Source: Euprymna scolopes
Taxonomy: Eukaryota > Mollusca > Cephalopoda > Sepiida > Sepiolidae
DNA length: 22,726 nt
NCBI GenBank assembly: GCA_024364805.1
Contig: CM044495.1
Span: 9,852,436 to 9,875,161, forward strand
Direction of reading: 5' to 3'
Of this stretch, positions 1-9,602 are shown one piece after another. The notes under the pieces are model-generated. The model searched no databases. It had not been told where the DNA came from and saw only the letters and a program-made list of their open reading frames with translations. The position numbers and the translations under genes are program-made. The stretch's first letter is position 1, and every line of letters begins with the position of its first letter.

Positions 1-253
1 CGGTGTACTAATTCGCAAAAACATAAATAAAAATAAAGTAATAATGATAATGTCCTTCAAATTCCGTCTGTTTTTGTTTACAATAAAACGTCAGCTGATG
101 TTTGGGTTGACGATGGATGCCCTGGAAAAGACACTTCTGATTTATGTTTGGTTTTAAATTATGCAAACGAAGAAATGATTTGTGGCGATTTTTAATGGTA
201 TCTCCTTTATCGTAAATTGAACTAATTAAAAAGATTAAAATAAAAATGGCAAG

Positions 254-322
254 GTACACCAAGGTTTGAACATGTGATCATTTGATCTGTAGTCGAATGC
301 TTTACCATTAACTGTAACTCCA
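254..322 (-). pseudogene. tRNA-Cys-like relic, anticodon loop reads ACA
   Basis: Read on the minus strand, this matches a whole tRNA-Cys in order: an A-box region AATGGTAAAGCATTC, anticodon arm TTCGA-CTACAGA-TCAAA, and B box TGTTCAAACC that fits GWTCRANNC. The length (about 70 nt) is close to a real tRNA-Cys. The anticodon loop gives ACA where tRNA-Cys has GCA. Acceptor-stem pairing is poor, so it is not a functional tRNA. It lies inside repeat R1 rather than at its end. Could be a tRNA-derived SINE head or a tRNA gene swept into a larger repeat. Confidence 0.7.
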
Positions 323-475
323 GATTATCTGTTTTTTAGAAGAAATGATTTGCTAATTTTTATCTCTCTTGACCTGTGTAACGTAAAATATTCCCCTGTC
401 GAAATTATTTTTTATCTATAAAGAGAGAAAAGCTAAATTTAAGATCGAATTTTTTCGATTTGCGATACTAATCGA

Positions 476-690
476 GTACTGCTCCCGGAAGCAATTTGCC
501 TGACCTCGTCCGATGGAAAACAATTTCTCTGCAGGTTTCTAAAGTTAAACAAGAATTACAGGTTTCAAACATGAAAACTACTGACCGTGATAAAACCGCT
601 ACAGATATAGATAATGTTTTAAACACGATTTCCTGGCATTCCTTTTGATAAGTTATACTCTAAAAAGCAAGATATATAACTGTATTTTGG
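476..690. other. Extra segment in R1 copy 1
   Basis: About 210 bp present here and missing from the partner repeat near 7705. It contains no open frame or terminal repeats that I can see, so I cannot say whether it is an insertion here or a deletion there. Confidence 0.5.
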
Positions 691-727
691 CTGTGTTAAC
701 GAAATTTGTATAAACATATCTTACATC

Positions 728-730
<3 letters not shown>

Positions 731-785
<55 letters not shown>
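731..785. repeat. (TA)n(CA)n compound microsatellite
   Basis: About 19 TA units run straight into about 8 CA units. It marks the join between repeat R1 and the 5S-derived element. Confidence 0.97.
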
Positions 786-1055
786 CGGTTTCCGCTGGAT
801 TACTGAACGTTGAAGCAACGTTGAACCTGGTCAGTACTAATTGGGTAACCATTTGGTACTTTCAGATGCTGTGTGTGCTTTCCGCTAATCTCGGCATTGT
901 TTCCAGTTGTCCCAGACTTTTTGTCACTGGACTCAAGCAGTGCCGATTCACAATTACACGCGCAGTTGCCTCTACAGGGGGTATCCTTTGTCTTTCGAGA
1001 CTGGGCGGAGGCAACGAACTACACACGATAAAAGTCTTTATTTGTTATGATTGTG
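785..1055 (+). mobile_element. 5S rRNA-derived SINE
   Basis: Positions 785-881 align with the 3' two-thirds of animal 5S rRNA: CCGGTTTCCGCTGGATTACTGAA, then GTTGAAGCAACGTTGAACC, then the strongly diagnostic CCTGGTCAGTACT, GGGTAACCATTTGG and GATGCTGTGTG.GCTTT. The first roughly 30 nt of 5S are absent or replaced by the microsatellite. After the 5S head comes an unrelated body of moderate GC (about 882-1030) ending in an A/T-rich tail. 5S-headed SINEs (SINE3 type) are known from vertebrates and some other animals; I do not recognise this body. The 3' limit is approximate. The apparent reading frame across it is not a gene. Confidence 0.8.
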
Positions 1056-1082
1056 CTGTTATTACTAGCGTTGTTATAACTT

Positions 1083-1290
1083 ATTAGTACTTTTATTTTA
1101 TTTGGATTGTCCAAATTACTGTTTTTCATTTTCGTTATTTTCACAACGTTTCGGCCAATGTAGGCTCCAACCTTCTTTAGATGTATTTTGTCAAACTCAG
1201 AAATCTGTACGGAATTTCGAACAAAATCCTTTTTTTAATCTGCAGAGTAAGCCCGCCCTCTATCGTCAGCCATTACCGGATAAACGTCTT
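1083..1290 (-). repeat. Inverted repeat IR1, left arm (repeat family with GCCGAAACGTT core)
   Basis: On the minus strand this arm reads TTTATCCG..., ...TTCGAAATTC.., ...TTTGACAA.AT.., GGCCGAAACGTTGTGAAAAT, then AATCCAAATAA. The same order of blocks occurs on the plus strand at 1381-1622, so the two form a large imperfect inverted repeat. The block CTAAAGA...GGCCGAAAC resembles the core layout of hammerhead ribozymes (CUGANGA-helix II-GAAA), which Penelope-like elements are known to carry; this is a loose likeness and the element is a decayed fossil. Confidence 0.65.
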
Positions 1291-1380
1291 AAGTGATTAG
1301 CAATTATATTACTAGTATCCTTACTAGCCTAATCGAACCTTCAATCTCTGGAGGAGAATTACTTCAAACTTAATTTTATC

Positions 1381-1622
1381 AAGTTCTTTTATCCGTTACC
1401 CAAAGAGTTCTTGCCGACGATTCGAGTATTAATTTTGTGACTCTTAATTAATCTATTCATAAAATCCATTCGAAATTCTCTGCAGATTCCAGTGTCCGAC
1501 GAGATGCATTCCAGAGCTTGACAAGATCTACCTCCAGGTGCGAATTTCTATCGCCGAAACGTTGAGAAAAATAACACTCAATATAAATTGTTTTAATAAT
1601 CCAAATAACAGGAATTATTAAT
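1381..1622 (+). repeat. Inverted repeat IR1, right arm
   Basis: Plus-strand partner of the arm at 1083-1290, sharing TTTATCCG, ATTCGAAATTC, GCTTGACAAGAT, CGCCGAAACGTTGAGAAAAA and AATCCAAATAA in order, with a spacer of about 90 bp between the arms. A splice-like frame inside it (about 1487-1537) is explained by the repeat and was rejected as an exon. Confidence 0.65.
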
Positions 1623-2551
1623 CCATACCCCTGAAATTACGAAACAATCTAAAGCGAATTATACTTTTCGTTATTATCCAATATGTATTTCATTCTCGCC
1701 ATTAACGAAGTCACGTAAGTCTAAATAAGCAGGTTCTATTAAGAGTTGCTGAAAATTGCGCGACTTCGTGCAAAAGTTCCTGTTTATCGTTTGTAAATGT
1801 GTATTCAATGATGGCATATATCACTTTTCTCATTCACTCTTTTCTTCATTACACGCCACTCCTGTCACATCTTATAAAAATGACACCCGACCCCCTTAAT
1901 CTGCAATCTAGCTCGTCTGACCAGTTCTAAATAAAGTGACATGCTCTAATGAATAATCTATTTCGAAGATTAGTATAATGTGATCACGTTTTTTTGGTTT
2001 TAAATCTTTGTTATTTCTTTCAATTAGAAAACATATCCCGACAAGATTGTAGATTATTGAAAGAATGATTAAATATTAGACATGTTTCTATGAATGAATA
2101 TATGCATGTATAGCATAATTGCCATATTTTCATTACTTTCTGCGTATACGTGTGTAAATCTACATACCATATCAAATCGCCTAACATATCTATACAAAAT
2201 ACCTGTCATTTAGCGCCATATCATTTCGCACAAATAACAAAAGTCAGCCGAAATAAGGAAGGTAACAGTTAATACTAAAATCCTATACAAAAATTACTGC
2301 GTAAATAAACTTAAATTACTTGAAGCAATACTTGTTAAAAATACAACCCAACATTAACAAAATAGCATTTACTATTGACGCCATAATATGAAACATACTT
2401 CAACTAAACTCCTCGGTCAATTTTTGTATACAGACTTGAAACTTGATACATACGGGATTCGGACCCGTAGAACAAATTCGAGTTGTGTTTTAGCCGATAA
2501 AAATGGCTTCTAAGAGATCAAAATTTAAGAAAATTGAAACGTGGTAGGCGA
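1623..2551. other. AT-rich stretch, nothing recognised
   Basis: No open frame, RNA gene, hairpin element or clear repeat stands out. Confidence 0.6.
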
Positions 2552-2880
2552 AAATAGACTAAACATGCATCTTCCACGCATACGTAGAGGATATACATTC
2601 ATATGCGTGCATATAGACTTAACTCAGATGGTAACGAATAATGCTGGAAAGCTACAGGTTTTGCTTTCGATTTCAGCTGATGGCACTCAAGTCATTTTTT
2701 TTAACTTGAAATCACTATTACATATTAGGTACAATATCATAATCAGTAGAGTATTGTCTCTATAAGATATAACATATCATGTTAAAGCATATTTCACGAT
2801 CGGGCCTTGCCCAGTGGCCACCACTATATTGGATACATAAACAATTGGGCATATAATCGACATCTGCATAAATCATATTT
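2552..2880 (+). repeat. Dispersed repeat R2, copy 1
   Basis: Aligns with 5880-6170: CCACGCATRCG, ATATACATT.ATA, GGAAAGCT, TTTCGATT, a T-run then AA(C/T)TT..GAAAT.ACTAT, ATAATCA..AGAG.ATTG, and at the end a GGG...AGT/GCC block. A short third copy is at 9550. The minus strand has a 79-codon open frame (2760-2999) that overlaps the repeat; its composition does not look coding and the other copies do not keep it. Confidence 0.65.
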
Positions 2881-3973
2881 ACGTATATTTTACGATCAAG
2901 CAACGCCACAAATAAACACGATGTTATTGTTACCTTATAATTTATTAAAATATTTAGTCCTGGAACATAACTTGCATTCAGTGTGCAGCATATTATCATT
3001 CATTTAATATTTAACGACGGCAGACATATTTCTTGATTAACAGCATCATTATCATTAAGTGTTTGTTTCTGCAATTGGACACGTTTTCTCCTTTAAATGA
3101 AACACGAGTAAAAGAAATCTACCAGGAATCAAGTTTTGGATTGTTTAATGCTGAAAATTACTGTTGCTTTTTTTTTTGGCAGACGACACCATTTAATAAG
3201 AAATGCTGCGAATAGAAAACCGGAATGCATATGTTCACTACACGAATAATTAAGGATTCATTTTCAAAATTGCAAATTGGTTTTAATCTACATTAATCTT
3301 TATAAAAATCGATTTGAAATTATCGATTTGAAAAGAATTTGCGTTTAAGTTATAAAATAGATAACAAATACTCGAGTGTAAAGAATGGGTTTCTAGAAAA
3401 AACAAAAAAAAAACTTTATAAAACAATCATGGACATGAAAAAATTTGAACTATCCTGTATTTTAACAGAATTCATTTACGTCATTATTCGAGATTAAGAG
3501 TTCCGTTTCATAGCAGATTTATAGATAAGAAACTATGCTATTTTATAAAAAGGTTATTAAAAAATTATTGGAGATCATCTCGGGAGTAAAAATTAATATT
3601 TTAATTTACAAAATTTGTCCACATTTGAAGGAACCGATACATTTATTTTAAAGTAATATTTTTATGAAAAACAAAGAAAATTTTAACTTTGGAAAAATAT
3701 ATCGTTCGATTATTGTTGTTATTGCTGTATGGATGAATTCTTTTTTCTGGTCTTCACAAGATTTCCTGAGCTTCAAAATTAAATGGTAGAAAAATTTCAA
3801 AACTGATCAGCGAACAATTTGCAATTACAAATTTTAAAACATTTTAAACTAGCAGTACCCACTAACCAGCGTTGCACGGTGACAGCATGTCCCCACCTCG
3901 AAAAAGTTAGAGTACGGTGGTTGCTGTTGTTGCTGCTGCTGCCCAACCTTCTCATGTTTCGAACGGGTTTCGT
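2881..3973. other. AT-rich stretch with a trinucleotide run
   Basis: Mostly featureless. A 12-mer ATCGATTTGAAA is repeated at 3308-3332. A short TTG/CTG trinucleotide run lies at 3921-3941 and makes glutamine- or leucine-rich chance frames on both strands. No gene recognised. Confidence 0.6.
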
Positions 3974-4013
3974 AATAAACACCCCAACTCCTCATGGTAA
4001 GAACGACTATCGG
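3974..4013 (+). repeat. Palindromic element PE, half copy
   Basis: AATAAACACCCCAACTC, then CATGGTAAGAACG, matches one arm of the complete element at 16711-16818. Only one arm is clear here. Confidence 0.45.
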
Positions 4014-4299
4014 AACAAAGTAGGCAGCCCGGTCGCAGAGATGAAAAAAATCCATTTAGCCGTTGAAGCTGTGGTAATGTTGACTGATTAAACGCATACA
4101 GAAAAACAATACATTTTATTGTCGCGTTGATTATTTATTTGTAACGCAATTAAAAACATTTTTAGGGTTATTTATTTATGTTGGTAGTGTAGAAGAAAAT
4201 AATTTCTAAATAATGTTAATATTTCAGTGCATAGGTCAAATTCTGCAAAAGCAGCGATTTCTGTTTAATTGTTTACGCTGTTATGGGTTTATGCTCATG
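4014..4299. other. AT-rich stretch, nothing recognised
   Basis: The plus-strand open frame ending near 4091 shows no domain. No structure seen. Confidence 0.5.
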
Positions 4300-4322
4300 T
4301 ACGCATGCGCAACCGGAAGTCG
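4300..4322 (+). promoter_or_regulatory. NRF1-like site next to an ETS-like site
   Basis: ACGCATGCGCAACCGGAAGT joins a close match to the NRF1 half-palindrome (GCATGCGC) and an ETS/GABPA site (CCGGAAGT), with CpGs in otherwise CpG-poor AT-rich DNA. Such pairs mark TATA-less housekeeping promoters in animals. No first exon is evident nearby, so this may be chance or part of a repeat. Confidence 0.3.
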
Positions 4323-4379
4323 CAAACCGAATGTGGGTTACCACACCCATTACAAGGTCACTTGAGTTTTATAATTATA

Positions 4380-4400
4380 TAGATAGATAGATAAATAGAT
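4380..4400. repeat. (GATA)n microsatellite
   Basis: About five imperfect AGAT units. Confidence 0.85.
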
Positions 4401-4448
4401 TACTGCAGTAGTGTTAGTTTGATAAACACAGAGAAAGGAAAAATGTAA

Positions 4449-4532
4449 GGAAACGGCTTTCAAAATTAACACCCCCAACCTCAGAAGCCGTTCTTAACAT
4501 GGGAGTTTGGGGATGTTTATACTATGCTGGAT
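4449..4532 (+). mobile_element. Palindromic element PE, copy lacking its left end
   Basis: Aligns with 16739-16818: AACGGCTTTC.AAAT.AACAC, CCCAACCTC, TTCTTAACATGG, then TTTATACTATGCTGG at the right end. The left terminal about 28 bp of the complete copy are missing. It also has an internal inverted pair AACGGCTTTC / GAAGCCGTT. Confidence 0.75.
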
Positions 4533-5439
4533 TATGCCGTATAAAAATACTTTTTCAAAGGCTGTTTAAAAGTATTAGGAAAAAATAGTAGATTATCATT
4601 TTTGTTAGGTGCTAATCGACGTTAGGATATGGCATAAAAATAGAAAACTAATTTTTCATACAAAAAAACAAAAAAAAAATGTGTTCACTAATGCAAAGAA
4701 GCAATATACTTTTATAAAAAATGAAAAAAGAAACCCCCAGACAAAACAGTTTCCAATAAAAAGAAATAAAATAAAACTAGTAAGTTTATGAAGTTATTAC
4801 GGTATGTTGTTTATTTTGACGAACACAAAGAGGTACGATACGCCTGTGTATTATTTTATCCTAGCCGAGAAGGTAAACACTCATTAGTCACGTAAAAGGG
4901 GATAGAACAATCGTTCGCTGTTTTTATATGTTAGGCAATAATTGTCTATTAACTGAAATTGCTGCCGTGCGAATTAATATATGTCCTAATGACACCCTAA
5001 TGTAAGGATTTGAATTGTTAGTTTAGAATGATCTTATTCCGGAATAAGAAAATTAGCAGACAACTGATCAGAGGCATAGATTTCCCCGAGGGAGACAACT
5101 ATTTTTTTTAAATTCTAATAAGGTAAAGTTAATGGTATATCTGTGTGTAAGCCTAGCTCATGTGGACCGTATAAACTTTCGGTGTCGACTGGTAGCAATT
5201 GTAGGACTAAATATTTAGGGGGGAAATAGTTATTCCTTTCTTTAAAGATATTGCGATTGTGATGGTGTTGTTGCTAAGATGTAATGTAAGATTTTATCAC
5301 GATTGAATAATATAGTGGCTAATAGCTTAGAAGTATTGATTTTATATGTGGCATATGCAGTTGCAAACCCGATACTTTGTACCAGAGAGGAATTTCTGCA
5401 GTCATTTATGTATGGAGATCGATCGATCACACACACAGT
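4533..5439. other. AT-rich stretch, nothing recognised
   Basis: A-rich low-complexity DNA at 4655-4770 gives a lysine-rich chance frame. No gene or repeat recognised. Confidence 0.55.
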
Positions 5440-5645
5440 GTGATACACAATATCAGAACAACATCAATACTGTCGGTTTCAAAGGGGACCATTATCTGGT
5501 CACCTAGGTTAGACTTTTTATATCCTTCCTCCTGGAAATGGTGTCTCATGCTGTATGGAACCGCGGTATTACAGTCCCCGTTTTTAGTTTTGCATTTTGA
5601 TTTATTGTATTACCACCGAGAATTTTGCCGATACACACATGGTTA
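5440..5645. other. GC-richer island, possible repeat fragment
   Basis: Less AT-rich than its surroundings and open on both strands for some distance, but with no recognised domain. A short hairpin TCACACACACAGTGTGA lies at its left edge (5427-5443). It may be a fragment of an interspersed repeat with no second copy in this window. Confidence 0.3.
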
Positions 5646-5879
5646 AGTAAGGAGGATTTATGTTTTTATAACTTTAATCGGTACATTTTAGTAGTTTAGC
5701 TTCTGACTTCGTCCCCAAAACAAAACACCTTCAATTTCAGGCAAATTGAATAAAAAAAAACTAAACTATAAAAGTGAATTTTGTATTTAAAAAAAAAATT
5801 TGAAGTTTTGAAATGTTTGGAGTTGGAAACCAATGGTGCCGACGTTTTTCCGAACTATGTACAGTTAAATTGATTTAAT
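5646..5879. other. AT-rich stretch, nothing recognised
   Basis: A-runs only. Confidence 0.5.
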
Positions 5880-6170
5880 GTGTTTCATCCACGCATGCGA
5901 ACAATATACATTTATACATTTAAGTCGGTTAACTTGTAAAGCTTTGGAAAGCTGAATTTTTTTAGTTTCGATTCTAGTTACGTCACCAAATTTATTTTTT
6001 TTTAATTTCTGAAATTACTATATATTGGGTATAATAGAATAATCAAAAGAGAATTGGCTTTACAATTATAAATACGAAATTTGCATAAATTTAAATATAT
6101 TTAAGAGTATTTTACGACTGGGTAACGTCTAGTAGCCTGATGCACACATATTCAATTCCAGTCTTGTTTA
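5880..6170 (+). repeat. Dispersed repeat R2, copy 2
   Basis: Partner of 2552-2880, same orientation, with the same blocks in order and small indels throughout. A frame of about 43 codons is open on the minus strand behind a good-looking acceptor near 6247, but it lies largely in this repeat and is not kept in copy 1. Confidence 0.65.
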
Positions 6171-7235
6171 TTGTAGGCTTATTTCTCAAAATTGTTTTTA
6201 TCATATCAGTCAATTTATAATACTGTGCACGTGAGTAATCGATTCTGAAAGAAAAAAAAACACACTGTAATTACATATTTTTCTTAATTGTTAATTGTAT
6301 TGAATTCTTTTCCGCAATAATAGAAAAGGCCTCCCCAACAACTTAATACTTTAGAAGATAGGTTTTATTATTAGATGCACCAGTGATTTTTACTACTCCT
6401 AGATTACATGTGGCAATTGTAGTTGTAGAGGTACGACTTTTAGGCGATAACATGCTTTCATTTAACTTTACGAGCAGCTGGAATTCTATTTTGCCGTATT
6501 CAACAAATACCTATTTTTTTCAGTCCACCATATCTAAAAGTAATATCAATAACAATGAAATCTAACTGTAAAAACATCAGACACCCTCTCGCAAATAACC
6601 ACATTCTCCTATATCTCGAGGCACTCTCAAACATCTAAGGGCTTAGTCCACAATACATTGTTATCTGCATTGCACTTTAGAGAACCTACAGTAAATTTTA
6701 TAGAATTATTTTTATATGATGGTTTGAATTAAAGTTTAGGAGTCAAAAGTCCAGTATCATGGTTCAATTCTGCTATAAACATCCATTCTGAACGCACCCC
6801 TGTCTTATCAAAGAACGTACTCTTGATTTTATAGGCTGAGCCTTTCTGCGTGTGCGGTGATAAAACTCAAATGCACTCGTGTTGTTAGGTTGTATAAAAG
6901 TGATAACTTTACTCAGCATCTGACTGTTCCTTCTATAATTTTCCGATCGATTTTCAAAACTTATCAGAGGCATTCCGATACAAAAGGTTATTTACTATAA
7001 TTCAAAGACACAAAGTACATTTGTGTGAAATTAATAAATATCGGCCTAGCCATTTGGGAGTCTGTGTTGATAGATTTCATACAGACCGACGAAATAGACA
7101 CACACACACAGCTGGCAGTCTGGCGTTGCCTGGTCGTACAATTTTTAAACATGATATTTTAATTTATGCAGATGGTGTATGTATTATTATAGAATCTATC
7201 CTCTATTGATTATTATATATTACGAGGAATAATTT
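6171..7235. other. AT-rich stretch, nothing recognised
   Basis: Short chance frames only. A short CA run lies at 7099-7109. Confidence 0.55.
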
Positions 7236-7735
7236 GCCCGGTGGATTAATTCGCAAAAAATAAAAACAATGATAATGTCGCTCATCAAATTCCGTTTGCG
7301 TTTGTTTACAATATCACGTCAGCTGATATTTGGCTCTATGATAAATGGCCTGGAAAAGTAACTTCTGATACGTGTTTCGTTTTAAAATATGCAAATGAAG
7401 AAATGATTTACAGCGATTTTAAATGGTTCTTTTATCGTAAATTGAACTCATTAATAAGAAAAGATTAAAAGTGGGTACAGCCAGACATGAACTGTGAATC
7501 ATTCGGTCTGTAGTCGAATGCTCTTCCATTGAACTCTGTATCCAGATGACAATATTTTTTTTTTAAAGAAGAAATTATTTGTTTAATTTGATTATCTTGC
7601 CTGGCCGGTGCAACGTAAACTATTCTCTTGTATTTATTCTTTTTTTTTATCTATGAGAGGAAAGCTATTTTGAAGATCGGCATTTTTTTTTCAATTTTGT
7701 TATACTTATTGGACGAATTTCTGTACAAACATATC
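7236..7735 (+). repeat. Dispersed repeat R1, copy 2
   Basis: Same orientation as copy 1 at 1-735 and about 6.5 kb away. It lacks the 210-bp extra segment of copy 1. The intervening DNA contains no retroelement genes, so I read the pair as two dispersed copies rather than as the ends of one element. Confidence 0.8.
7473..7541 (-). pseudogene. tRNA-Cys-like relic, anticodon loop reads ACA (second copy)
   Basis: Minus strand: A-box region CAATGGAAGAGCATTC, anticodon arm TTCGA-CTACAGA-CCGAA, B-box region AGTTCATGTC with one mismatch to GWTCRANNC. It has the same ACA anticodon as the copy at 254-322, so the change from GCA came before the two copies separated. Acceptor pairing GGTACAG / CTGTATCC is better kept than in copy 1. 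Confidence 0.7.
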
Positions 7736-8140
7736 TATGATCACTGCCAGACTTATAAATTACTTTAGTGTGAAATTTGCAAAATATTAGCATAACTGTT
7801 TCGGAACCTATAAAGAAGGAACTTATAGACACAAAGTGACTTTTATATAATAGTAGAGATATGTATATATATGTAAATATGTATGAATAAAAATCATTAC
7901 GAAAAATATATAAATGTTTATACCTTTTCTGTATTTATTTCTTATGTGTTGACGTGTAGGAATACAAAAAGGCTTTTGAAAAATAATTTTTCTTTCAAAA
8001 GCACATGATTTTCGACCGATCTTCCTAGTACTTGTATAATGTTTATAGAAGCTCTACTCCCGCATTGAGCAACTTTGAAAAATATTGCATTTTAGTTCCT
8101 GTTACCAATATACATACATACATACTTCTTGCCGTTCAGC
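7736..8140. other. AT-rich stretch with an ATAC run
   Basis: A short (ATAC)n run at 8109-8125. Nothing else recognised. Confidence 0.55.
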
Positions 8141-8194
8141 AAGTCAATTTACCGTACCGTTACCAACAAGTCAATTTACCGTACCGTTACCAAC
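8141..8194. repeat. Perfect 27-bp tandem duplication
   Basis: Two identical head-to-tail units that start AAGTCAATTTACCGTACCGT and end TACCAAC (8141-8167 and 8168-8194). No mismatch, so it is recent. Confidence 0.97.
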
Positions 8195-9091
8195 ATGAAA
8201 AACGTTCCGAGTGAAACTAATTCATGTTTATAGGAAACAAGATCACGCAAAAAGCATTTCAGAAAACGCCCACCGTCTGATAATAACATGAAAAAAAAAT
8301 TGACCCTCACTATTTCCATAATAATGAAATGTTTTCTGTTCCTTTTCTTCCTTTACACTGATCAATACGTCTGTTCTTTTTCCACTTTCTGATTGAGACG
8401 TTATTTTGTATATATGTTAGTGCGAATACTATCACACATTGAAAATATTACGAAGTATCTTAAAGATTGATTTCCTTCCGATTACAAACTGACATACATA
8501 CATCTATATTTTATATATAATATACACTCATCTTTAATGTGTACAATTTGTAATTTAACAAGTATTGAGTGAAACATTACTGAAAAAAGTTGCTGCGAAG
8601 CATTTAAAAAGTCGACCGAAAGAATAAGCTGAGATTGAAGTTTGATAAAAGTAAAATTGCTAAAGATTCGATAACATTTTTTTTTGTCACTAGAATCCTG
8701 TAGGGGTAAAGAAATGCAAGGATGACAGTTATTTGGTGAGAGGATAATGGGTGTTAGAGTTAAAATAAAATATACACGGCAGATGCCGAAGACGTTTGTT
8801 GGCTTAACTTCATTAACAGAACACGAAAGAAATGGAAAAGATACAACTAAGTGAAATTAGTTCTGTTGTCCGTTTACGCACAAAAAAAAAAGAAACTGTT
8901 CTCGAATGCTTTGGTCATCAGTTCGTCTCGATTCGTGCTAGCGCCCGTGTCTGCTTAATATCACACATTCACCGTAGATCTTGCTGGATGGAAACCATAT
9001 TGTCGGTCAATGATTAGACTGTTTTTAGTGACTGTGATATCACAAACGATCGGTAAATATTTACGAGGACTTCGTATCTAGAGCATCATAT
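8195..9091. other. AT-rich stretch with one unrecognised open frame
   Basis: An ATG frame of 61 codons runs from 8832 to 9017 on the plus strand in DNA of somewhat higher complexity. It has no motif, signal peptide or membrane segment that I can see and no splice context; probably chance. Nothing else recognised. Confidence 0.4.
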
Positions 9092-9366
9092 ATCTAAGTA
9101 AATTAGTACAGTTAAGCATAAAGGGCTACTTCACAAGATTTCCAACTGCGGATTAGCTGAAAAATGTTCTGTAACCGATCAATTCCTTTGTGATAGTTAT
9201 TAAAGTAGTCGTCGACCGACAGAAGTACCAAACTCATAGTATCAAGTATTAACGCTCGCGTGCTTCAAGAATTTATGCGTGGCCCAATGTTATTTTTATC
9301 CTTCATCAACGTTCTCCCTAAGACATTTACGCAGACGGCACAACCATCTATGGCAAAACTTCAAAT
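9092..9366 (+). mobile_element. LINE fragment: reverse-transcriptase core
   Basis: Pieces of a non-LTR retrotransposon RT appear in order but in different frames: HKGLLHKISNCGLAEK (9117-9168), KVVVDRQKYQTHSI (9207-9248), INARVLQ...GPMLFLSFINVLP (9248-9320) and the catalytic region IYADGTTIY (9325-9351). These match the family pattern ..WHKGLL.KL...G.., ..V.V.G......, I.AGVPQGSVLGP.LFL.FINDLP and YADDTTIY. The second catalytic aspartate reads glycine, at least two frame changes separate the blocks, and a short deletion seems to lie before HKGLL. It is dead. The clade (CR1/Jockey-like) is not resolved. It could belong to the same family as the C-terminal ends at 19-22 kb. Confidence 0.85.
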
Positions 9367-9437
9367 ATATTAGTATAAAAATATTAGTTAAAAAATATTA
9401 GTTTAAAAATATTAGTTAAAAAATATAGAATTAAAAC
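9367..9437. repeat. AT-rich tandem repeat, about five 14-15-bp units
   Basis: Units of the form ATATTAGTTTAAAAA, directly downstream of the LINE fragment. Confidence 0.85.
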
Positions 9438-9549
9438 TGAAAAATTGGAACTTAGCAAGCGCAAGTCGACTTTACTGTTATCCTCTCCCCATGGGAAAAT
9501 ATACAATTATATGTTTAACTGCATTAATTTGTCAAGTTTTATATGAATG

Positions 9550-9602
9550 TGTCCGTAAGTCCGATGGTAGCGAATATCGGTAGAAAGTTACAGGTTTTGG
9601 TT
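9550..9602 (+). repeat. Dispersed repeat R2, short copy 3
   Basis: GATGGTAGCGAATA then GTAGAAAGTTACAGGTTTTG matches 2628-2664 closely (GATGGTAACGAATA and GGAAAGCTACAGGTTTTG). Confidence 0.5.

Larger units (their letters stand above)
1..735 (+). repeat. Dispersed repeat R1, copy 1 (contains antisense tRNA-Cys relic)
   Basis: Aligns along its length with 7236-7735 in the same orientation: shared blocks include ATTCGCAAAAA, ACGTCAGCTGAT, CCTGGAAAAG, GAAGAAATGATTT, TTATCGTAAATTGAACT and, beyond the tRNA relic, TTTATCTAT...GAAAGCTA. Similarity resumes at about 690-720 (CGAAATTT..TA.AAACATATCT) after about 210 bp (about 476-690) that the partner lacks, so this copy seems to carry an insertion or the other a deletion. 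The copy may run off the left edge of the window. It stops at a TA microsatellite. No open frame of note. Family unknown to me. Confidence 0.8.

Noticed and set aside
1487-1537. 51-bp splice-bounded exon on the plus strand
   Set aside because: The whole interval aligns with the inverted arm at 1083-1290, so the acceptor, donor and open frame come from a repeat.
6090-6247. Minus-strand terminal exon of about 43 codons behind a strong acceptor
   Set aside because: Mostly lies in repeat R2 and the frame is not kept in the other copy.
1-7735. R1 copies as long terminal repeats of a 7.7-kb retroelement
   Set aside because: The intervening DNA shows no gag, protease, RT or integrase, the repeat edges lack clear TG...CA ends, and the copies differ by a 210-bp segment.
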